From an uncultured Burkholderiales bacterium (lineage in GTDB: Bacteria > Pseudomonadota > Gammaproteobacteria > Burkholderiales > Burkholderiaceae_C), in the NCBI GenBank assembly GCA_903887655.1, contig CAISQQ010000363.1, positions 1-5,771 of the forward strand: 5,771 nt of DNA, read 5' to 3'. Shown piece after piece: positions 1-4,860 of this stretch. The notes beneath the pieces are model-generated. The model was not told where the DNA came from. It saw only the letters and a program-made list of their open reading frames with translations, and searched no databases. How positions within the stretch are numbered: position 1 is the first letter of the stretch; each line of letters begins with the position of its first letter. Made by a program: the position numbers and the translations under genes.

Positions 1-870
1 AAAATGATTGTGCCTTTTCCCCCAGGTGGTCCCACCGACACGCTCGGGCGCCTGATCGGCATGAAGCTGCAAGAGATCTGGGGGCAGCCCGTGATCATTG
101 ACTACAAAGCAGGTGCGGGAACGGTCATTGGTGTGGACTATGTGGCCAAGTCCAGCCCTGACGGCTACACCATCGGGATGATCAACTCGGCCTTCGCGGT
201 CAATCCATCGTTGTACAAAACCCTGCCCTACGACTCGGTCAAAGACATCGAGCCCATCACCTTGGTGGCCAATTTGCAACTCGCCATCGTGGCCCAACCC
301 AATGCCCCGTTTGATACCTTGAGCGAGATGATTGCGTATGCCAAGAAAAATCCCGACAAGTTGAGCTACGGCACACCGGGAACGGGCAGCACCACCCACT
401 TGGGCACCGAGTTGCTGAAAAAAACCGCAGGTTTTCAGATCGCCCACATCCCCTACAAAGGCAGTGCGCAAGCCCACGGCGAGTTGTTGGGCGGGCGCTT
501 GGAGGTGGTGGTGGATCCCTTTTTGTCGGTGATGCCTTATGTGAAGGCGGGCAAGATGAAGGTGATCGCCACCTTGGGCGACAAAAAACTCAAGGGCTAC
601 AACTACCCCTTGGTGCAAGAGGTGGTGCCAGGTTTCAATGTGAACGCTTTGCTCGGCTTCATCGCCCCCAAGGGCACACCGATGCCCGTTGTGCAAAAAA
701 TTCAAAGTGACATCGCCAAAGTCATGGCCATGCCCGATCTGCAAAAAAGAAGCGAGGAGTTTGCCATGGACATCGTCGCCTCCAAGCCCGAAGAATTCAA
801 TGCTTTTTTACTCGCTGAGATGAAGAAATGGTCCAAAGTCGTGAGCGAATCTAAAATCACGGCCGATTAG
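1..870 (+). CDS. Bug-family (TctC-like) tripartite tricarboxylate transporter solute-binding protein, 5' partial
   Basis: This is the C-terminal 289 codons of a periplasmic binding protein that captures a small carboxylate or similar solute for uptake or sensing. The frame is already open at base 1 (AAA, then ATG at 4). The ATG is not a plausible start because the protein there is already in the first conserved block, IVPFPPGGPTD, the beta1-alpha1 loop that wraps the ligand. Aligned to the complete Bug gene at 3789, about 49 residues including the signal peptide lie upstream of the window. Other family blocks follow: GQPVIIDYKAGAG, VAKSSPDGYT, SYGTPGTGSTTHLGTELL, HIPYKGSAQAHGELLGGR and GFIAPKGTPMPVV. 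The C-terminal end is complete. It lies 47 nt upstream of the TfdA-like gene and is probably in its operon. The family call is secure; the ligand cannot be read from sequence. Confidence 0.93.
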   Translation, partial: KMIVPFPPGGPTDTLGRLIGMKLQEIWGQPVIIDYKAGAGTVIGVDYVAKSSPDGYTIGMINSAFAVNPSLYKTLPYDSVKDIEPITLVANLQLAIVAQPNAPFDTLSEMIAYAKKNPDKLSYGTPGTGSTTHLGTELLKKTAGFQIAHIPYKGSAQAHGELLGGRLEVVVDPFLSVMPYVKAGKMKVIATLGDKKLKGYNYPLVQEVVPGFNVNALLGFIAPKGTPMPVVQKIQSDIAKVMAMPDLQKRSEEFAMDIVASKPEEFNAFLLAEMKKWSKVVSESKITAD

Positions 871-917
871 TCACGAGCGCGATACCCCACAGCACCCCCC
901 GAGGCGAAAGAAACACC

Positions 918-1796
918 ATGCCGCTAGAACTCAAACCCCTGCACCCCTTGTTTGTGGCCGAAGCTTGCGGGGTGGATGTGACCCAACCCCTCAAGGATGA
1001 AGACCGCAAAGCCATCAACGCCGCCATGAACGAGTACGCCGTGTTGGTCTGGCGCGGTCTGAATTTGAGTGGAGAGCAGCAAATCGCATTCTCTGAATCC
1101 TTTGGCCCCTTGGACATTGGACTCAAGCGCGTGTTCAAACGCAAAGAGCGCCTGAGCGACGAGCGACTCATCGACATCTCCAATGTCGACCTCCATGGAG
1201 AAGTCAACCCACGCGACTCACCCAAAAATTTATCGAGTTTTGCCAATCAACTGTGGCACTCCGACAGCTCCTTTATGTCGCCCAAGGCGGCCTACTCCAT
1301 GCTCCACGCCTTGATCATTCCCGCTGAAGGCGGCAACACCGAGTTCACCGATTTGAGAGCGGCCTATGACGCCCTCTCGCCCGAGCTCCAGCGTGAGGTC
1401 GAGGGCTTGTCAGCGGAACACTACGCACTGCACACGCGTCAATTGCTCGGAGACGACGCCTACACCGATGCGCAAAAGAAGGCCATTGCGCCGGCCATTT
1501 GGCCTCTCGTGCAAACCCACCCAGGATCAGGCAGAAAGCTGCTCTTTGTCGGGGTGCATGCCCACCGCATCATCGATTGGCCAGTGGCCGAGGGGCGCAT
1601 TTTCTTGCTGGACTTGCTCGAGCATGCCACCCAAGCGCCATTCGTCTACGCCCACCAGTGGCGAGTGGGTGACCTCGTCATGTGGGACAACCGCAGCACC
1701 TTGCACCGGGGGCGTCGCTACAACTTGAGCGCTCGCCGAGAGCTGCGAAGAACCACACTCAACGACACACCCGAGGCCAACTTGGCAGCGTTTTAA
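918..1796 (+). CDS. TauD/TfdA-family Fe(II)/2-oxoglutarate-dependent dioxygenase, TfdA-like
   Basis: This 292-residue cytoplasmic enzyme should couple oxidative decarboxylation of 2-oxoglutarate to hydroxylation of a substrate. In TfdA itself that step cleaves the ether of 2,4-dichlorophenoxyacetate. The iron triad is visible as H114 and D116 in QLWHSDSSF and H263 in LHRGRRYN. T141 in GGNTEF and R274 fit the 2-oxoglutarate ligands. The spacings H to T (27) and distal H to R (11) match TauD (H99, T126, H255, R266). Length is close to TfdA (about 287). As I recall TfdA, long blocks are shared: the PLHPLF start, ANQLWHSDSSF, RAAYDALS, AEHYAL, GSGRKxLFxG, VGDLVMWDNR and SARRELRR. It is therefore nearer to TfdA than to taurine dioxygenase. 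The ATG at 918 starts the conserved N-terminus; a GAGG at 901-904 sits 13 nt upstream, which is rather long. No tfd regulon partner is present, so 2,4-D is not implied. Confidence 0.92.
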   Translation: MPLELKPLHPLFVAEACGVDVTQPLKDEDRKAINAAMNEYAVLVWRGLNLSGEQQIAFSESFGPLDIGLKRVFKRKERLSDERLIDISNVDLHGEVNPRDSPKNLSSFANQLWHSDSSFMSPKAAYSMLHALIIPAEGGNTEFTDLRAAYDALSPELQREVEGLSAEHYALHTRQLLGDDAYTDAQKKAIAPAIWPLVQTHPGSGRKLLFVGVHAHRIIDWPVAEGRIFLLDLLEHATQAPFVYAHQWRVGDLVMWDNRSTLHRGRRYNLSARRELRRTTLNDTPEANLAAF

Positions 1797-1821
1797 ACAC
1801 CCAGCACGCTCAGACCCCAGC

Positions 1822-2169
1822 ATGAAGCCACCCCAATTTCTGCTGGTCATGGGTGTTGCGGGCGTCATGGCCATGCCCTCTTGGGCCTATGAGAATCTGA
1901 GCGCCAAGCAAAGGTTCACCCAGGCGCTCCAATGCACCCAAGCCTTGGCACTGGTCAATGCGCGCCAAGCTCACCAGAGTTTGCTCCAAGCCGGGTCTTT
2001 GGATCAAAGCAAAAAGTCCAAGATGGGGCCCGATTTGAATGCGGAAAAACATCTCAACGATGCCGCTCAAGCGCTGTTCACGCGCTCCAGTGAGAACACC
2101 CCCAATTACCAATGCCACCAAATGCTATTGACCTTGGTGGCGTGCTATCACTTGGACAACTGCCAGTGA
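1822..2169 (+). CDS. small secreted protein with four cysteines, function unknown
   Basis: I do not recognise this 115-residue protein. It begins with a convincing Sec signal peptide: MKPP, a hydrophobic stretch at residues 6-18, then PSWA before the mature start YENLSAKQ, with probable cleavage after A22. The mature part of about 93 residues is glutamine- and alanine-rich and looks helical. It has four cysteines (C38, C98, C108, C114) that could form two disulfides in the periplasm, three of them clustered at the C-terminus. No membrane segment, lipobox or catalytic motif is seen. The start lies 25 nt after the dioxygenase stop with no good Shine-Dalgarno sequence, so translation may be coupled to the upstream gene. 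The frame stays open for 67 codons after the TGA, so the protein may be truncated relative to an ancestor. The coding call rests on the signal peptide, the cysteine pattern and operon-like spacing. Confidence 0.7.
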   Translation: MKPPQFLLVMGVAGVMAMPSWAYENLSAKQRFTQALQCTQALALVNARQAHQSLLQAGSLDQSKKSKMGPDLNAEKHLNDAAQALFTRSSENTPNYQCHQMLLTLVACYHLDNCQ

Positions 2170-2261
2170 GCGAGCTTACAAGATGCGCAAGCCTTGGTGA
2201 GCGGTGGTCGACTCGCTGAGCTCAATGACAGCCCGAGCGGTCACACCAAAGCGCTTCCTCC
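2170..2261. other. convergent intergenic gap between the small secreted protein gene and the amidohydrolase gene
   Basis: These 92 bases separate two genes that end towards each other. No strong GC hairpin followed by a T run was found on either strand. The best pairing is AGCGAG at 2169-2174 with CTCGCT at 2212-2217, whose 37-nt loop is too large for an ordinary terminator. The frame of the small upstream gene remains open through this whole stretch and on to a TAG at 2371-2373. Confidence 0.5.
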
Positions 2262-3434
2262 TCAAGTCTTGCCGAGCAAGCGCTCTGCATTCGTGTGGCG
2301 AATTTGCTCCACCACATCCGCACTCAAGGAGAGCTGGCTCAAGGCCTGCGCTTGGGTGTCCATCGGCACATAGGGGTAGTCGCTGCCGTACACAATTTGC
2401 GTGCTGGGCACGAGTTTCATGAGTGCCGCCATGGAGGCGGGGTGGGTGGCGTTGGCCGTGTCGTAGTACAAGCGCTTAAGCTCCGCCTCGATTCCATTGG
2501 GGGCGATTTGGGCCATGTTTTTGGCGCTGCCGTGAAAGAAGTTGATTCGACCGGCCAACATCGGGATGGTGCCCCCTGCGTGCGAGAAGATCCACTTGAT
2601 CTCTCTATATTTCATGAAGCTGCCCGACAGCAGCAAATTCAAGACTGCCCGCGTGGTGTCATGGGGCACCTCGATCACGGCCGGGAAGGTGCCCACGGCG
2701 AGTCGTCCACAGCAAGCCGCGGCCAAGGGGTGGAAATAGACCACGGCTTTTCTGCGGTTGAGTTCCGCAAAAATCGGCGCAAAATCCGGGTGCCCAGGCC
2801 ACTTGTCACCATAGTTGGTTTGGATGCCCACCCCATCGGCTCCGAGGACATCGAAGGCGTAGTCAATTTCTTTCAAGGTGCTGGGCACATCGAGCATGGT
2901 CAACGCGGCAAACAGCCCCAAGCGAGCGGGATGCTCTTTGACCAGACGCGCGCCATAATCGTTGACGATCTTGACCATTTTGTTGATCTCAGGCACTGGC
3001 AAATCAAACCACACGCCCGGGGTGGAGGCCAGCGACAAAATGGCTTTGCTCACCCCCGCTTGGTCCATGTCCTTGAACGCAGAGGCGACACTCCAAGTCT
3101 CGACTTGGGGGAAATGGGGAATCTTGCGCTGATCCTCGTAGTCCATCCAAGCCTTGTAGTACTCCGGTGGATAAAAGTGATGGTGTGTATCGACCAAGGG
3201 GCCTTTGGGCATGGGGGGGGTTTGCGCCCTACTCTCTTGACTGCCCAAAGCGGCAAGCGCACCAACACCGGCAACTGCGCCAGCGCTCGAGCCCCAGGCC
3301 AATGCCGCCGTCTTTAACACTTGGCGCCGACTGGGCACCTTCCATTGTCCGTCTTGCACCACCAGGGACTGAGAGTCACATGGGCAAGATGACAGGGCGT
3401 GCGAGCAGCCCACTGCAGAGAGTTTTTTGTACAT
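2262..3434 (-). CDS. Tat-exported amidohydrolase (amidohydrolase_2, ACMSD-like decarboxylase/hydrolase)
   Basis: This 390-residue metal-dependent TIM-barrel enzyme belongs to the family of ACMSD and 6-methylsalicylate decarboxylase, which decarboxylate or hydrolyse aromatic or related acids. Metal and catalytic residues are visible: H84 and H86 (VDTHHHFYP), H235 (VYFHP), H285 (FSHAGG) and D352 (GSDYP). Their spacing closely follows ACMSD (H9, H11, H177, H228, D294). The twin-arginine motif SRRQVLK is at residues 35-41, followed by an Ala/Gly-rich segment and probable cleavage near SRA-Q (70/71), so the enzyme should be folded in the cytoplasm and exported to the periplasm. The 34-residue leader before the motif carries C10, C17 and C19, which is unusual. 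The start at 3434 is chosen because GAGGT lies 5 nt upstream. An in-frame ATG at 3587 would add 51 residues that do not look like a signal peptide. An 8-base G run at 3213-3220 (C on the coding strand) lies at the export/mature junction. Substrate unknown. Confidence 0.9.
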   Translation of the reverse strand: MYKKLSAVGCSHALSSCPCDSQSLVVQDGQWKVPSRRQVLKTAALAWGSSAGAVAGVGALAALGSQESRAQTPPMPKGPLVDTHHHFYPPEYYKAWMDYEDQRKIPHFPQVETWSVASAFKDMDQAGVSKAILSLASTPGVWFDLPVPEINKMVKIVNDYGARLVKEHPARLGLFAALTMLDVPSTLKEIDYAFDVLGADGVGIQTNYGDKWPGHPDFAPIFAELNRRKAVVYFHPLAAACCGRLAVGTFPAVIEVPHDTTRAVLNLLLSGSFMKYREIKWIFSHAGGTIPMLAGRINFFHGSAKNMAQIAPNGIEAELKRLYYDTANATHPASMAALMKLVPSTQIVYGSDYPYVPMDTQAQALSQLSLSADVVEQIRHTNAERLLGKT

Positions 3435-3439
3435 GTAAG

Positions 3440-3444
3440 ACCTC
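3440..3444 (-). promoter_or_regulatory. ribosome binding site of the amidohydrolase gene
   Basis: On the - strand this reads GAGGT, five bases before the ATG at 3434-3432. It is the strongest Shine-Dalgarno match near this gene. It decides the start in favour of the 390-residue protein over the longer in-frame opening at 3587. Confidence 0.75.
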
Positions 3445-3500
3445 GAATCAAAGTGACTGTTTGAACCCACCGACGACTCTTCAAAGAGCCAGGAGATTTC

Positions 3501-3529
3501 AATGTAGCACTCTTGGCGCCGCGCCAAAG
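3501..3529 (-). promoter_or_regulatory. weak candidate promoter for the amidohydrolase gene
   Basis: On the - strand TACATT (3506-3501, four of six matches to TATAAT) could be a -10 box. The -35 would be CTTTGG at 3529-3524 with 17-nt spacing, or TTGGCG at 3527-3522 with 15-nt spacing. Neither is a good consensus. If real, the -35 lies inside the inverted repeat 3511-3530, so a protein bound there would block or contact polymerase. The leader transcript would be about 60 nt. Confidence 0.25.
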
Positions 3530-3530
3530 A
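3511..3530. repeat. inverted repeat TTGGCGC-C-GCGCCAA, candidate operator
   Basis: Bases 3513-3519 (TTGGCGC) and 3521-3527 (GCGCCAA) are perfect reverse complements around a single central C. With one bulged A the arms extend to TCTTGGCGC and GCGCCAAAGA. The site is about 77-96 bases upstream of the amidohydrolase start. A short, tight, GC-centred dyad is typical of a dimeric repressor operator, and LacI-type sites share this look. It could also fold as RNA, but the one-base centre allows no proper loop without opening pairs, which favours a protein site. Confidence 0.5.
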
Positions 3531-3629
3531 GCGGTTTAACCCTAGGCATTGGTTGGGCAGTGCCTGTGCGATGGCGCTCACGTCCAAGGTCCTTCAAGTA
3601 CCCTGCTGACCGGGGGCGCGGTGGGGTTC

Positions 3630-3657
3630 GAGCACCCGCGGGTATTTCCCAGTGCTC
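3630..3657. repeat. nested inverted repeats around ACCCGCGGGT
   Basis: ACCCGCGGGT at 3634-3643 is a perfect 10-base palindrome. It overlaps the left arm of a wider pair, GAGCAC at 3630-3635 and GTGCTC at 3652-3657, separated by 16 bases. Either could be a protein site. GC-rich DNA produces short palindromes by chance, so this is weaker than the two other dyads in the region. Confidence 0.3.
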
Positions 3658-3680
3658 ACCTGTTCAGAACCCGATTTAAT

Positions 3681-3700
3681 GATTCGATTGGATTGGATGG
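3681..3700 (+). repeat. degenerate tandem pentamer repeat (GATTG-like, four units)
   Basis: The bases read GATTC, GATTG, GATTG, GATGG in succession, and the next two pentamers (CGTTG, CATTG) still resemble the unit. The repeat lies about 90-108 bases upstream of the second Bug start. It could be clustered half-sites for a regulator or a low-complexity tract. Confidence 0.5.
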
Positions 3701-3707
3701 CGTTGCA

Positions 3708-3735
3708 TTGACTGACTGAGAACACTCAGTCTCAA
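3708..3735. repeat. inverted repeat / stem-loop GACTGAG-AACA-CTCAGTC upstream of the second Bug gene
   Basis: GACTGAG at 3714-3720 and CTCAGTC at 3725-3731 are perfect reverse complements with a 4-base AACA loop. TTGA at 3708-3711 and TCAA at 3732-3735 extend the stem by four pairs after a 2-base bulge (CT) on the left. It ends 53 bases before the ATG at 3789. It could be an operator near the promoter or an RNA hairpin in the leader. It lacks a T run, so it is not an ordinary terminator. Confidence 0.5.
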
Positions 3736-3777
3736 GACCCACGGCCACCCATGAACGATTGAGACCCAGGAGCGCAC

Positions 3778-3782
3778 GGGAG
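3778..3782 (+). promoter_or_regulatory. ribosome binding site of the second Bug gene
   Basis: GGGAG lies six bases before the ATG at 3789. This spacing fixes the start there and not at the in-frame TTG at 3759, which has no comparable signal upstream. Confidence 0.75.
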
Positions 3783-3788
3783 TTCACC

Positions 3789-4808
3789 ATGTTTTTACCG
3801 TTTTGGAGAAGGCGTGCAGATTTCTGTGCAGCCGTGCCCACCACCCTGGCGCGCGTCGCGCTTGGGCTCATGGTGGGGTGCTCGAGCACGCTGCTCTTTG
3901 CACAAAGCCCCACCGATTACCCCAATCACCCGGTTCGCTTTGTGGTGAGTTTCCCCGCTGCGGGCAGCACCGATATCGTCACCCGACTGTTGGCGCAAAA
4001 ACTCTCAGAGCGCTTGGGTCAACCCTTCGTGGTTGAACAAAAAGTGGGCGCCGGCGGCTTCATTGGCAACGATTTTGTGGCCAAGTCAGCGCCCGATGGC
4101 TACAACTTGGTCTTGCTCACGGGAGGACACCCCAGCTCGGTTGCCATGTCCAAGAAACTGCCCTACGACCCCATCAACGGCTTTGGCATGGTGGGCACCG
4201 TCATCACTTACCCCATGGTGGTCTCGGTGGCGACAGACTCCGACATCAAGGATTTTGAGAGCTTCCTTCAAAAAGTGAAGGCCCATCCCAAAGATTTGTC
4301 CTTTTCATCAAGTGGTGTGGGCTCCCTTCACCACTTGCTCGGTGAGTGGCTCAACATTGAGCTTGGCAGCAGCATGCTGCACGTGCCCTTCAAAGGAGCC
4401 GGTCAAGCTTTGACCGAGGTGATTGGCGGGCGAGTCGACTTGATGATCGAGACGGCGACCTTCAGTTTTGGACAAATCAAAGGCGGCAAAATGAAAGGAC
4501 TGGCGGTTTCGTCAGACAAAAGATCCCCCTTGATGCCAAACCTGCCGAGCGTTTCCGAATACATCCCAGGCTTGGAATTCAGCTCATGGTTGGGCGTGGC
4601 GGTGGCGCCGGGGACTCCCGGCGCGATCGTTGACAAACTCAACCGCGAGTTAAGACAGATCATTGCCGCGCCCGAGATCAAACTGAAATTTGCCGAACTC
4701 GGCGGCACCGCCTCGCCCTCCAGCCCAGAAGAGATGAAAACCCGCATTCAATTGGAGATAGATCGCTGGCAAAAAGTGGTGGAGCTCAAAGGCATCGACA
4801 AGCAGTGA
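3789..4808 (+). CDS. Bug-family (TctC-like) tripartite tricarboxylate transporter solute-binding protein
   Basis: This is a complete 339-residue periplasmic binding protein of usual family length. The N-terminus has FWRRR, then a hydrophobic segment at about 20-37, and probable signal peptidase I cleavage after LLFA (A38), giving the mature start QSPTDYPNHPVRFVV. Family blocks follow in order: VSFPAAGSTD (about 53-62, the ligand-wrapping loop), GQPFVVEQKVGAGG, VAKSAPDGYN, LSFSSSGVGSLHHLLGEWL, HVPFKGAGQALTEVIGGRVDLM, GKMKGLAVSS, and VAVAPGTPGAIVDKLNRELRQ near the C-terminus. It differs clearly from the Bug protein at the start of the window (AAGSTD against PGGPTD; SSSGVGSLHH against GTPGTGSTTH), so the two probably bind different ligands. 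It is divergent from the amidohydrolase gene and could be co-regulated with it. No TctA or TctB gene is nearby. As is common for Bug proteins, it may share a distant membrane pair or serve in sensing. Confidence 0.94.
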   Translation: MFLPFWRRRADFCAAVPTTLARVALGLMVGCSSTLLFAQSPTDYPNHPVRFVVSFPAAGSTDIVTRLLAQKLSERLGQPFVVEQKVGAGGFIGNDFVAKSAPDGYNLVLLTGGHPSSVAMSKKLPYDPINGFGMVGTVITYPMVVSVATDSDIKDFESFLQKVKAHPKDLSFSSSGVGSLHHLLGEWLNIELGSSMLHVPFKGAGQALTEVIGGRVDLMIETATFSFGQIKGGKMKGLAVSSDKRSPLMPNLPSVSEYIPGLEFSSWLGVAVAPGTPGAIVDKLNRELRQIIAAPEIKLKFAELGGTASPSSPEEMKTRIQLEIDRWQKVVELKGIDKQ

Positions 4809-4860
4809 ACACACCGAGCTCGAAGCGCCCTAGCGCGAGCGCTCCCGTCTTCAAGAATCC
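4809..4860. terminator. possible weak bidirectional terminator between convergent genes
   Basis: In the 52-base gap between the second Bug gene and the alpha/beta hydrolase gene, AGCGC at 4824-4828 can pair with GCGCT at 4839-4843 across a 10-base loop. GCGC at 4825-4828 can instead pair with GCGC at 4833-4836. The stems are short and no T run follows on either strand, so this is only a position-based guess. Confidence 0.22.

Larger units (their letters stand above)
3435..3788. promoter_or_regulatory. divergent intergenic regulatory region between the amidohydrolase and second Bug genes
   Basis: The 354 bases hold no convincing gene on either strand. As the shared upstream region of two divergent genes, it should contain both promoters. 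It contains three inverted-repeat structures (3511-3530, 3630-3657 and 3708-3735) and a degenerate pentamer repeat (3681-3700), each listed separately. No clear sigma-70 promoter with two good boxes was found. A TTTAAT at 3675-3680 would make a fair -10 box towards the Bug gene but lacks a matching -35. The two main dyads differ in sequence, which argues against one regulator binding both in the same way. Confidence 0.6.

Noticed and set aside
2168..2217. Terminator hairpin between the small protein gene and the amidohydrolase gene
   Set aside because: The only pairing is six bases with a 37-base loop and no T run.
2295..3317. 340-codon open frame on the + strand opposite the amidohydrolase
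   Set aside because: It is fully antisense to a gene with clear catalytic motifs. Its translation is rich in His, Gly and Arg and shows no family motif, as expected for a shadow in GC-rich coding DNA.
3435..3587. N-terminal extension of the amidohydrolase to an in-frame ATG at 3587
   Set aside because: The added 51 residues would bury the Tat signal deep in the protein, and the ATG at 3434 has an excellent GAGGT ribosome site five bases upstream.
3615..3645. GGTTCGAGC resembling a tRNA T-loop
   Set aside because: Flanking bases do not form the required 5-pair T stem, and no acceptor, D or anticodon arm is found, so neither a tRNA nor a clear tRNA remnant is supported.
3751..3762. Three-codon upstream open frame (ATG AAC GAT TGA) before the second Bug gene
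   Set aside because: It has no ribosome site and no attenuation-type sequence; such short frames are common by chance.
3759..3788. TTG start for the second Bug gene, ten codons upstream
   Set aside because: No ribosome site precedes it, whereas GGGAG is six bases from the ATG at 3789, which also gives a normal signal peptide.
3870..3893. Lipobox-like MVGC (C31) in the second Bug protein
   Set aside because: The residue three before the cysteine is Met, and the hydrophobic stretch runs on past C31 to LLFA-Q, which is a standard Bug signal peptidase I site.
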